Below are positions 7,625 through 14,817 of a stretch of DNA of 30,189 nt, in pieces; positions within the stretch are counted from its first letter, which is position 1; each line of letters begins with the position of its first letter. The DNA is from Lachnospiraceae bacterium UBA4260. Its GTDB lineage: Bacteria > Bacillota > Clostridia > Lachnospirales > Lachnospiraceae. Location: positions 1 to 30,189 of the forward strand of contig DGWK01000035.1 of the NCBI GenBank assembly GCA_002395235.1. Direction: 5' to 3'. A model generated the notes under the pieces. That model worked only from the letters and a program-made list of their open reading frames with translations, made no database searches and was not told where the DNA came from. The translations under genes and the position numbers were made by a program.

Positions 7625-9451
7625 ATGCTATATCCGGTTATGACAAGTTCCAGGTCGGTCATCGATCTGTCGGGAATATGGAAATTCAAATTGGATGATG
7701 GCAATGGCCTGTCTGAGGGCGTATGTCTGCATCCGCTTAAGGAGCCGCTTAACATGCCGGTTCCGTCATCCTACAATGACCTGAAGGAGGATGTGTCCTT
7801 CCGCGACCATTACGGTTATGTTTTTTATCAGAGGAAGTTTTCCTGCCCTGCGGCGCTTTACCGTGATCAGCGAGTGGTACTGCGCTTTGAGGCCGTCACG
7901 CATTTTGCGAGGGTGTTTCTGAACGGAGAAGAGATCGGAAATCATCTCGGTGGATTCCTCCCTTTTGAGATCGAGATAGGGGAGAAACTGCGCGACGACA
8001 ATCTTTTGACAGTGGCAGTGGATAACCGGATCAATTATCACACGCTTCCCATCGGAAATTTGGAAGACGTGTGGGGATCGAGGGGAAAGAACAAGTCGAA
8101 GAAAAAGGCAAATTATCCGAACTTTGACTTCTTTAATTACTGCGGGATCACAAGGCCTGTGAGGCTCCTGATCATGCCGAAGAGTTATATTGATGATATT
8201 ACTCTGGTTCCGGAAGTAGTTCATACCGGGGAAGGGAGCGGAGACGTCACGCTTCGCTATCAGATCCGGATGGGCGGAGAGAACATCTGCGACGAGAAGT
8301 CCTGCAGAGTGGAGGTATTTGACGCGAACGGAATTTCGGCCGGTGCAGGGACGGGACTCAGCGGGCAGATTTTCATTAAGAATGCACATCTCTGGCAGCC
8401 GCTGAATTCTTATCTGTACACTGTAAAAGTGACCTGTGGGGAGGACACCTATGAGCTGCCTTACGGGATCCGCACCGTACGGGTTGACGGGAACAGATTT
8501 TTGATCAATGAGAAGCCTTTTTATTTTAAAGGGTATGGGAAACACGAGGACACGTTCCCGAACGGAAGAGGCGAGAACATACCCATGTATGTGAAGGATA
8601 TCTCTCTGATGAAATGGCAGGGAGCCAACAGCTTCCGCTGCAGCCATTATCCGTACAGCGAAGAGATCATGCGGCTTGCGGATGCGGAGGGGCTGGTCGT
8701 GATCGATGAGACGCCGGGCGTCGGGATCAACCTGGCATTTGGCGGCGGCGCGAATTTCGACGGCAAAAAGAAGGTGACTTATGACAAAGAGACAGGCGTT
8801 CAGACCTTCGGACACCATCAGGACGTGATAAGGGACCTGATCCGCAGGGACAAGAACTACGCCTGTGTGGTCATGTGGAACATTGCAAATGAGCCGGATG
8901 GCGCCGGGGCAGGAGCTTATGAATACTTTAAGCCGCTGTTTGACCTTGCCAGGGCGGAGGACCCCGTCAAGCGTCCCTGCTGCATGGCGAGCGCGCAGGT
9001 TTCGGGCGGTCCTGACACGGATGTTTCCGCGCGGCTGTCGGATGTCATCTGCCTGAACCGGTATTACGGATGGTATGAAGGCGGTCCGCATCTGGATGAG
9101 GCGGTAGATTGGTTTCGGGAAGAACTGTCCCAGTGGCAGAAACTGGGGAAGCCTCTTATGATCACGGAATATGGGGCAGATACGGTCGCCGGGCTGCACG
9201 ACACGACCCCCGTAATGTTTACGGAAGAATACCAGCTGGAGTATTACCGGATGAACAATCAGGTGCTGGATGAGTTTTCATTTGTGGTGGGCGAGCATTT
9301 ATGGAGCTTTGCAGACTTCGCGACCGGGCAGGGAACAAGCAGGGTGCAGGGCAATAAAAAAGGCCTCTTTACCAGAGACCGGCGCCCTAAACTGGCTGCG
9401 CATTATATAAAAGACAGGTGGCAGAAGATTCCTAATTTTGACTATAAGTGA
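7625..9451 (+). CDS. uidA: beta-glucuronidase, glycoside hydrolase family 2 (Loop-1-like gut type)
   Basis: The 608-residue enzyme matches the length and layout of E. coli GUS: sugar-binding jelly roll, immunoglobulin-like domain, TIM barrel. The acid/base is Glu423 in ANEP and the nucleophile is Glu515 in ITEYG. The NKKG motif (577-580), which contacts the glucuronate carboxylate and separates glucuronidases from galactosidases, is present in the same place as in E. coli. A long insertion after VIDETPGVG (about 367-397) corresponds to the active-site Loop 1 of gut enzymes that process small drug and steroid glucuronides. The start follows AGGAGGAG (7613-7620). The frame is open further upstream only through the repeat block, so that extension is rejected. 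There is no signal peptide, so it is cytosolic. Being next to a sugar importer suggests intracellular cleavage of imported glucuronides. Confidence 0.96.
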   Translation: MLYPVMTSSRSVIDLSGIWKFKLDDGNGLSEGVCLHPLKEPLNMPVPSSYNDLKEDVSFRDHYGYVFYQRKFSCPAALYRDQRVVLRFEAVTHFARVFLNGEEIGNHLGGFLPFEIEIGEKLRDDNLLTVAVDNRINYHTLPIGNLEDVWGSRGKNKSKKKANYPNFDFFNYCGITRPVRLLIMPKSYIDDITLVPEVVHTGEGSGDVTLRYQIRMGGENICDEKSCRVEVFDANGISAGAGTGLSGQIFIKNAHLWQPLNSYLYTVKVTCGEDTYELPYGIRTVRVDGNRFLINEKPFYFKGYGKHEDTFPNGRGENIPMYVKDISLMKWQGANSFRCSHYPYSEEIMRLADAEGLVVIDETPGVGINLAFGGGANFDGKKKVTYDKETGVQTFGHHQDVIRDLIRRDKNYACVVMWNIANEPDGAGAGAYEYFKPLFDLARAEDPVKRPCCMASAQVSGGPDTDVSARLSDVICLNRYYGWYEGGPHLDEAVDWFREELSQWQKLGKPLMITEYGADTVAGLHDTTPVMFTEEYQLEYYRMNNQVLDEFSFVVGEHLWSFADFATGQGTSRVQGNKKGLFTRDRRPKLAAHYIKDRWQKIPNFDYK

Positions 9452-9547
9452 GATGTGACAAGGGGCTGGCGCACTAAGAATAATTCTTAGGGCGCCAGCC
9501 CCCTGTCACATCTCAAAATGTGTCACTTGATACGTCCCCGTGTCACA
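9450..9547. repeat. palindromic repeat block between convergent uidA and mnmA, site 2
   Basis: GAGATGTGACA (9450-9460) pairs with TGTCACATCTC (9504-9514). It encloses GGGGCTGGCGC / GCGCCAGCCCC and CTAAGAA / TTCTTAG, giving a 65-base near-perfect palindrome with a different core from site 1. A single reversed copy of the ACGTATCA unit follows at 9515-9547. The uidA stop (9449-9451) overlaps the left edge and the mnmA stop (complement of 9543-9545) lies inside the right edge. The hairpin could serve as a two-way transcription end. Confidence 0.9.
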
Positions 9548-10610
9548 CTATGACCCCTCCGCCGACCACAACATCTCCGTCGTAGAGGACGACAGACTGC
9601 CCGGGCGTGATGGCGCGCTGCGGCTCGTCAAAGACGACCTTGAGAAGGTCCTCCTCGGGCTGCGTAACGGTGCAGGGCTGCTCTTTGTGGCGATAGCGGA
9701 TCTTGGCGCTGCAGCGCAGCGAGCCTTCGATGCGATCCACGGTGATCAGGTTGATCCTTCGGGCGTAGAGCGTCCGCTGCATCAGGTCATCGGTTGTGCC
9801 CAGCGTGACGGTATTGGTCTCCGGGTCGATCTTCGTGACATAGCAGCGGTGCGCCGCCGGGATACCGAGCCCCCGGCGCTGGCCGAGCGTGTAGTGGATG
9901 ATCCCCTTGTGGCGCCCGAGAACATTGCCCTGCGCATCGACAAAATCCCCGGCCGGGCACCCGACGCCGCTGTAGCGCTCAATAAACCCCGCGTAGTCGC
10001 CGTCCGGAACGAAACAGATATCCTGACTGTCGTGCTTCTGCGCATTCTTAAAGCCGCTCTCCTGGGCAATCTTTCTGGTCTCAGCCTTGTCCTGATCGCC
10101 GAGCGGAAACTGCACATGGGCGAGCTGCTCCTGCGTCAAAACATAGAGCACATAACTCTGGTCCTTGGCCGGGTCCAGCGCCTTCAAAAGAAGGTAACGG
10201 CCCGTCTGAGGATCATATTTGGTCCGCGCATAGTGCCCGGTCACCAAAAGATCGCAGCCCAGTTCTTTCATCTTCTCAAAGAGATAGAAGAACTTGAGCC
10301 GGCGGTTGCACTCGATGCAGGGATTGGGCGTGCGCCCGTGCAGATATTCATCGATAAAGGGCTCGATTACTTCCTGCGTGAAGAGATTCTCATAGTGGAC
10401 GATATAGTAGGGAATGCCGATCTTCTCGGAGACGCTGCGCGCGTCCTGCGTGTTCTCGAGGGAACAGCAGGTGTCCAGAAGATCCTTTCCGATCACATCA
10501 TTTTCATAAAGGCGCATCGTGCAGCCGATGCACTCATATCCGCGCGACGACATGATCTGCGCCGCTACGCTGCTGTCGACGCCGCCGCTCATGGCGATTA
10601 GAGCTTTCAT
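9543..10610 (-). CDS. mnmA: tRNA-specific 2-thiouridylase MnmA
   Basis: The 355-residue enzyme thiolates U34 of Lys, Glu and Gln tRNAs using ATP and a persulfide relay. The PP-loop ATP site is SGGVDSS (8-14). The catalytic Cys lies in NPCIEC (Cys98, Cys101) and the persulfide-carrying Cys199 in SQDICFV, matching the two-Cys arrangement of the family. HYAR (126-129) and KDQSYVLY (149-156) are further signatures. It starts at 10610 with an AAAAGGAAA stretch upstream. It is a single gene, convergent to uidA and divergent from the truncated peptidase. A copy of the 83-bp structured repeat sits only 24 bases upstream of its start codon, within the likely leader. Confidence 0.96.
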   Translation of the reverse strand: MKALIAMSGGVDSSVAAQIMSSRGYECIGCTMRLYENDVIGKDLLDTCCSLENTQDARSVSEKIGIPYYIVHYENLFTQEVIEPFIDEYLHGRTPNPCIECNRRLKFFYLFEKMKELGCDLLVTGHYARTKYDPQTGRYLLLKALDPAKDQSYVLYVLTQEQLAHVQFPLGDQDKAETRKIAQESGFKNAQKHDSQDICFVPDGDYAGFIERYSGVGCPAGDFVDAQGNVLGRHKGIIHYTLGQRRGLGIPAAHRCYVTKIDPETNTVTLGTTDDLMQRTLYARRINLITVDRIEGSLRCSAKIRYRHKEQPCTVTQPEEDLLKVVFDEPQRAITPGQSVVLYDGDVVVGGGVIV

Positions 10611-10634
10611 TGATCAGATTTCCTTTTCTTTTAA

Positions 10635-10717
10635 ATTCAAGGCTCGCAGAGCGAGCCGCTGCGCCGCGTGCGGGCTGTCCTTTGGACAGCTCCTTCCTTT
10701 CCGCACGCGTGTGCATC
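10635..10717 (-). repeat. 83-bp GC-rich two-hairpin repeat, copy A (in mnmA leader)
   Basis: Read on the minus strand it runs from GATGCACACGCGTGCGG to GCGAGCCTTGAAT. CGCGTGCGG pairs with CCGCACGCG around an inner hairpin GCTGTCC-AAA-GGACAGC, then a second hairpin GGCTCGC-TCT-GCGAGCC follows. By hand alignment it matches the copy at 30042-30124 at about 72 of 83 positions. One change in the inner stem is compensatory (T-A here, C-G there). Confidence 0.88.
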
Positions 10718-10748
10718 ATAACTCCCGGAGGTCCAAATTTCAGAAACA

Positions 10749-10757
10749 TGGTATCAT
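10749..10757 (+). promoter_or_regulatory. possible extended -10 element upstream of the truncated peptidase gene
   Basis: TGG followed by TATCAT (10752-10757) resembles an extended -10 box. No good -35 is visible at the expected distance. The gene starts about 105 bases further on. Confidence 0.3.
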
Positions 10758-10863
10758 GAAATAGGACATTTTGAGAACCTCGATCACAATATTTTTGCAA
10801 AGGATCGGGTGACGATTCAGGATCATGCAAAGGCGATCAGAGAGAAATCACGCGAGGTAAGAA

Positions 10864-11340
10864 ATGATGAGATTATTCATGACCAGCAGCCCTATGGGCG
10901 CATACAGAAGTAATGAGGCACCGACCTTCAAGGGGCTCAATCCGGCGAACGGGATGGTGGACGAATTGAAGGCGTACTGGAAGAAGGATTCCAAATGCCT
11001 TCTGATCTCGGCTTTTCCGGATGAATATGAGATCAATGACCGGATGAGAGGAGATTTCGAGTGGATATTCAGGGAGACCGGACTGTCTGTGAAGTGTATG
11101 GACCTCTGCGACCGGCGCAACGGCAAAGCAATAATAGAAAAGCTGTCGCAATATGACATGGTGATTCTCGGAGGCGGGCATGTGCCGACGGAAAAAGCGT
11201 TCTTTGACGAAATCGGACTGCGGGAGGCCCTGCAGGGCTGGGACGGAATCGTGATGGGAATCAGTGCCGGCAGTATGAACTGTGCCGACCTGGTCTACGC
11301 GCAGCCCGAGATGCCTGGTGAAGCGGTGAGTCTGGATTGA
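10864..11340 (+). pseudogene. truncated S51-type peptidase E / class I glutamine amidotransferase-like gene
   Basis: The 158-residue product begins like the Clostridial peptidase E-like family. LFMTSSPMGAYR opens it, LLISAFPD and VILGGGHVPTE follow, and the nucleophile elbow GISAGSMN carries the catalytic Ser near residue 138. Family members run to about 230-240 residues and continue after the YAQPE stretch with the region that supplies the catalytic His. Here the protein stops soon after YAQPEMPGEAVSLD. No continuation was found in other frames downstream. The stop codon overlaps the -35 box of the next gene, so the 3' third was probably lost when the downstream module arrived or by deletion. 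Start at 10864, with the alternative ATG one codon later at 10867; the upstream site is GAGGTAAG. It is probably inactive. Confidence 0.75.
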
Positions 11341-11364
11341 AAAATACACCCACAGGTGTATAAT
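11337..11364 (+). promoter_or_regulatory. promoter with an internal palindromic operator for the DUF3990-XRE pair
   Basis: TTGAAA (11337-11342) and TATAAT (11359-11364) are separated by 16 bases, a near-consensus sigma-A promoter. Between them lies the inverted repeat ATACACC-CACA-GGTGTAT (11344-11361), whose right arm runs into the -10 box. A dimeric regulator bound here would block RNA polymerase. The XRE protein encoded by the second gene of this unit is the obvious candidate, which would make the pair autoregulated. Confidence 0.75.
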
Positions 11365-11398
11365 GGAAAGAGAACCAAAGAGAAGCCGGAGGTCACTG

Positions 11399-12073
11399 AT
11401 GAACAAAACAATATATCACGGCTCAGATCACATCATAAAGGCTCCGAAATATCACGGCGGCAAGCCGCACAACGATTACGGATATGGCTTCTACTGTACG
11501 GATAGTGCGGAGATGGCCAAGGAGTGGGCTGTCTCGGAGGAGCATGACGGCTATGCGAACTGCTACCGGTTGGATATGGAAGGGCTGCGCATCCTGAATC
11601 TGAGCCGCGACTATTCCATCCTGACATGGCTCACTGTTCTCATTCAGAATCGGACCTTCAATCTGGACACGCCGTTGGCTGCGGAAGCCGCCCGATACCT
11701 TAAGGAAAACTGCAGTGTTGATACAACGGCTTATGATCTGATCATCGGCTATCGGGCGGACGATAGTTATTTTTCTTTTGCGCAGGATTTTCTGGGCGGA
11801 GCGATCTCTTATCAGCAGCTGCGCAGAGCTATGTTCCTGGGAGAACTCGGCGAACAGATCGTGCTTGTCAGCCCGAAAGCTTTCTCGGCAATCACGTATC
11901 TTGACTGCGAGGAGGCGCTTCGAAGCGAATGGCTCATTAAGAAAAACGAGCGTGACAGACGAGTGCGGGCGGACTATTTACAATCTGACAGGATGAGTTA
12001 TCGCAGGGGGGAATTGTACGTAGTCACTATTTTGGACGAGGAGATCGGGCCGGATGACCCTCGCCTTCAGTGA
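11399..12073 (+). CDS. DUF3990-like protein, ADP-ribosyltransferase-like fold, probable toxin of a two-gene module
   Basis: The 224-residue protein starts with IYHGSDHIIKAPKYHGGKP and then has YGYGFYCTDSAEMAKEWA. This pairing resembles the family known as DUF3990. It also echoes the HG(S/T) and GxG(I/F)Y motifs of PARP/diphtheria-toxin-like ADP-ribosyltransferases, where His and Tyr bind NAD. No enzymatic activity can be shown from sequence. GGAGG at 11388-11392 sets the start at 11399; an ATG at 11363 lies inside the -10 region and is rejected. Its stop lies about 30 bases before the likely start of the XRE gene and overlaps an alternative ATG at 12073. Such pairs in Clostridia are commonly regarded as toxin-antitoxin-like. 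It lies directly after a truncated gene, which suggests acquisition. Confidence 0.7.
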   Translation: MNKTIYHGSDHIIKAPKYHGGKPHNDYGYGFYCTDSAEMAKEWAVSEEHDGYANCYRLDMEGLRILNLSRDYSILTWLTVLIQNRTFNLDTPLAAEAARYLKENCSVDTTAYDLIIGYRADDSYFSFAQDFLGGAISYQQLRRAMFLGELGEQIVLVSPKAFSAITYLDCEEALRSEWLIKKNERDRRVRADYLQSDRMSYRRGELYVVTILDEEIGPDDPRLQ

Positions 12074-12102
12074 TGGACATTGTTGAATCAGGAGATCAAC
12101 CT

Positions 12103-12741
12103 ATGCTTCATTCCTATGACGAACTATATGTCGCAAAAGCGCAGACGGCACTTGCCCAGATGCTGCGCTACGCGGTGGAAGATATGCATCTTGAACTGAA
12201 TGAATTCTGGGACAGATTTCTGATCTCCGGTGTCGCGGACCTCTTCGGAAAGGGCGACTACCGATTCCTTGTGGGGAAATCGGGGGTGGAGACGGCGTGG
12301 GAAGTCATGTGGAGAGTGACGGGAGAGTGGCCGAAAGAGCAGCCTTCGTTCAGCCTTGAGAAGAGTCCGACGTACTGGACCGGCTGGATATTGGCGTGGT
12401 ATCAGTGGTACTCGGGGCAGAGCTTTCGGAGGATCAGCGAATTTCTGTCGCCGGAACAGGCGCGGGAGATGTATAATCCCTATCACGAAATGGATCCGAT
12501 GCAGTTTGCGGACGCAGCGGATACGATCAGGCGCCGGAAGGAGTCGACGACGCGGCTCAAGAAGTACCGGGAGCGTCTGGGGCTCAGTCAGTCCGAACTT
12601 GCAAAGGAGAGCGGTGTCTCGGTCAGGATGATCCAGAACTACGAGCAGCGACAGAAGGACCTCTCCAAAGCGCAGACAAAAACACTCTGGCTTCTGGCCA
12701 GAGCGCTCAAGTGTTCCATGGAGGATTTGATGGAATATTAA
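12103..12741 (+). CDS. XRE-family helix-turn-helix protein, probable antitoxin/regulator
   Basis: The 212-residue protein has an N-terminal region of about 140 residues (LYVAKAQTALAQMLRYAVED..., SPTYWTGWILAWYQWYSG). I associate this region with a family of Clostridial XRE proteins found beside DUF3990-type genes. The C-terminal 60 residues are a clear Cro/CI helix-turn-helix: RLGLSQSELAKESGVSVRMI. The start at 12103 is preferred because AGGAGA (12090-12095) lies 7 bases upstream. ATG 12073, overlapping the preceding stop as TGATG, is an alternative giving 222 residues. It likely represses its own operon through the inverted repeat at 11344-11361 and may neutralise the upstream protein; both are inferences. 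Confidence 0.75.
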   Translation: MLHSYDELYVAKAQTALAQMLRYAVEDMHLELNEFWDRFLISGVADLFGKGDYRFLVGKSGVETAWEVMWRVTGEWPKEQPSFSLEKSPTYWTGWILAWYQWYSGQSFRRISEFLSPEQAREMYNPYHEMDPMQFADAADTIRRRKESTTRLKKYRERLGLSQSELAKESGVSVRMIQNYEQRQKDLSKAQTKTLWLLARALKCSMEDLMEY

Positions 12742-12743
12742 TG

Positions 12744-12772
12744 TGGAAAAAACGGTTACAAAGGCATACAAT
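12744..12772 (+). promoter_or_regulatory. probable promoter of nagA
   Basis: TGGAAA (12744-12749), a 17-base spacer and TACAAT (12767-12772) resemble a sigma-A promoter 45 bases before the nagA start. It lies just after the XRE gene. Confidence 0.5.
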
Positions 12773-12816
12773 TTAGTCAAAATGCGCAATGGAAGTTTCT
12801 CTGAGAGGAAACGGCA

Positions 12817-13989
12817 ATGATACTGCAGAGCAAAAGAGTATGGATTCTGAATCAGTGGATGGAAGTACAGGTTGAATTCTCTGCCGAAACAGGGAAGATC
12901 ACAGGGATTCTTCCGTATGGGACAAAACCGGCGGACCTTGACGTCGGCGATCTGCGCGTAGTGCCCGGATTTATTGATGTGCATACACACGGCGCCTATG
13001 GGTTTGATACCAATGACGCCGAAGAGGAGGGGCTGAAACACTGGCTCCAAAATATAGCCGGCGAGGGCGTTACCGGGATTCTCCCCACGACAATTACGCA
13101 GTCAGAAGAGGTGCTCACAAAAGCGCTGAAAAATGTGGCGAAAGTGGCGCGGGAACAGAAGGCAGACCGCGCCGCAGTCCCGGGGGCCGAGATTCTGGGC
13201 ATTCATTTTGAGGGCCCGTATCTGAGCCGCAAATTTAAGGGGGCGCAGCCGGAGGAATTCTGCGTCGCGCCGGACCTTGCGCAGTTCAGGAGGTATCTGG
13301 CGGCTTCGGAAGGACTGATCCGAATCGTCACGCTCGCCTGTGAGCAGGATGAAGGATATCAGATGACGAAGTTCCTGAGTGAGAACGGGATCGTGGCGTC
13401 TCTGGGGCACTCGTCAGCCACCTTTGAACAGGCTGCGATGGCGTTTGCGAACGGGGCGAGAAGTGTGACCCACGTCTACAACGGCATGGCGCCCTTCCAC
13501 CACAGAAATCCCGGGATTCCCGGGGCCGCTTTTCGTTTCAACGATGTGTTCGGGGAGATCATCTGCGACGGCCTTCATTCTGACTGGGCTTCGCTGTACA
13601 CTTTTTTCACCTGCAAAGGCCCGGACTACGGCGTGATGATCTCGGACGCGCTCAGGTTCAAGGGACTGCCGGTCGGGACGCAAATGCTGTTCGGCGGAAA
13701 TCTTGTAGAACTTTGTGGAGACGGAAGCGCGCATCTGGCGGGTTCGGAAACACTGGCCGGCTCTACGCTGCGGATCAATGAGGGTCTCAGAAACCTGGTC
13801 GAGAAGGCAGGCGTCCCCTGGCAGACGGCGATCAATTCGTGTACTATTAATCCGGCCCGCCTGATCGGCCTGGAGAGGGAGAAGGGGTCTGTTCAGGCAG
13901 GGAAGGATGCCGACCTTGTGGTCTTAAGAGACGATTATTCGGTGGAGATGACAGTTTGCAGGGGAAGTGTGGCACAGTATGACAAGTGA
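12817..13989 (+). CDS. nagA: N-acetylglucosamine-6-phosphate deacetylase
   Basis: The 390-residue amidohydrolase converts GlcNAc-6-phosphate to glucosamine-6-phosphate in amino-sugar recycling and use. The TIM-barrel signature GFIDVHTHGAYGFDT (51-65) carries the HxH motif. FEGPYLS holds the metal-binding Glu, GHSSAT and THVYNGM hold the conserved His residues, and ISDAL the catalytic Asp. GIPGAAF and DGLHSDW are further NagA signatures. Length is normal. It starts after GAGAGGAAAC with its own promoter-like sequence upstream. No nagB or PTS gene is next to it, so it stands alone apart from a truncated ZIP gene that overlaps its 3' end. Confidence 0.95.
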   Translation: MILQSKRVWILNQWMEVQVEFSAETGKITGILPYGTKPADLDVGDLRVVPGFIDVHTHGAYGFDTNDAEEEGLKHWLQNIAGEGVTGILPTTITQSEEVLTKALKNVAKVAREQKADRAAVPGAEILGIHFEGPYLSRKFKGAQPEEFCVAPDLAQFRRYLAASEGLIRIVTLACEQDEGYQMTKFLSENGIVASLGHSSATFEQAAMAFANGARSVTHVYNGMAPFHHRNPGIPGAAFRFNDVFGEIICDGLHSDWASLYTFFTCKGPDYGVMISDALRFKGLPVGTQMLFGGNLVELCGDGSAHLAGSETLAGSTLRINEGLRNLVEKAGVPWQTAINSCTINPARLIGLEREKGSVQAGKDADLVVLRDDYSVEMTVCRGSVAQYDK

Positions 13990-14263
13990 AGTCTTTATGG
14001 GAATCATGATTCCGTTTATCGGCACCAGCCTTGGAGCCGCGATGGTTTTCTTCCTGAAAAAGCAGATCTCGGAGAATCTTCAGAAGATTCTGACAGGGTT
14101 TGCAGCCGGCGTTATGGTGGCGGCGTCTTTCTGGAGCCTTCTGCAGCCCGCGCTGGAGAGCAGTGAAGGCATGGGAAAGCTGTCTTTTATTCCCGCCGCC
14201 GCAGGCTTTTTGATCGGTATCGGATTTGTGCTTATGATGATTTTAGATGTGGCGCTGGGATAG
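13979..14263 (+). pseudogene. truncated ZIP-family metal transporter gene
   Basis: The 94-residue product matches the N-terminal third of bacterial ZIP transporters (zinc and other divalent metals). IPFIGTSLGAAMVFFLKK opens the first membrane helix, ILTGFAAGVMVAASFWSLLQPALE follows, and then a third helix FIPAAAGFLIGIGFVL. Full proteins continue for another 150 or so residues, including the HN..PEG metal-site helix, which is absent here and not found downstream in any frame. The coding frame ends in TAG followed closely by TAA. It overlaps the 3' end of nagA by 11 bases. It is unlikely to transport metal by itself. Confidence 0.72.
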
Positions 14264-14307
14264 TAATAGATCCAAAATAAATCAGCGGGTCTCCTGTCGA
14301 TAAAACA

Positions 14308-14316
14308 TGGTACAAT
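14308..14316 (+). promoter_or_regulatory. extended -10 element for the HD-domain gene
   Basis: TGG-TACAAT (14308-14316) matches an extended -10 box (TGnTATAAT) about 44 bases before the gene. No clear -35 is seen, as is common for extended -10 promoters. Confidence 0.45.
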
Positions 14317-14359
14317 AGGCCCTGCGTAACTTATAACAATTAAGAAGTGAGGAAATTTA

Positions 14360-14815
14360 ATGAGCGGCAACCGGGAAATAGATGAGATACTCACGGAAAT
14401 ACAGGCGGACGAAAACGTCCAGAAAATGAAACAGTATATTCAGCACGGGAATGTCTCTACTTATGAACACTGCGAAAGCGTGGCGAAGCTGAGCTACAGC
14501 ATAGACAAACGCCTGTCGCTCCACTCAGACCTGAAGGTCCTGCTGACAGGCGCCATGCTTCATGATTTTTATCTTTACGACTGGCACGAGGATGGTGACG
14601 GATCGCATCGCCTTCACGGCTTTACGCACGCGAAGAGGGCGTGTGACAATGCAAAAGATTGTTTTGCGATCGACGATGAAACCAGCCATGTCATCTATTC
14701 TCATATGTGGCCTCTGAATCCGGAGAGGATTCCTCAGTCGAGGGAGGCCTGGATCGTCTGCCTCGCCGATAAATATGTTTCTCTCAAGGAATCCCTGTTC
14801 AGGAGGCACGCCTGA
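14360..14815 (+). CDS. HD-domain protein, putative metal-dependent phosphohydrolase
   Basis: The 151-residue protein has the metal-ligand order of the HD superfamily: His37 in STYEHCESVA, the His-Asp pair at 68-69 in MLHDFYLYDWH, His residues at 86 and 90 in HGFTHAKRA, and Asp137 in CLADKYVSLKE. Such small single-domain HD proteins hydrolyse phosphate esters of nucleotides or related compounds; the substrate cannot be told here. It starts after GTGAGGAAATTTA. The following membrane-protein gene begins two bases after its stop and uses a ribosome site inside this gene, so the two are almost certainly co-translated. Confidence 0.85.
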   Translation: MSGNREIDEILTEIQADENVQKMKQYIQHGNVSTYEHCESVAKLSYSIDKRLSLHSDLKVLLTGAMLHDFYLYDWHEDGDGSHRLHGFTHAKRACDNAKDCFAIDDETSHVIYSHMWPLNPERIPQSREAWIVCLADKYVSLKESLFRRHA

Positions 14816-14817
14816 CA

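Noticed and set aside
10519..10830. Small open frames between mnmA and the peptidase gene
   Set aside because: They run through the 83-bp structured repeat, lack ribosome sites and have no recognisable content.
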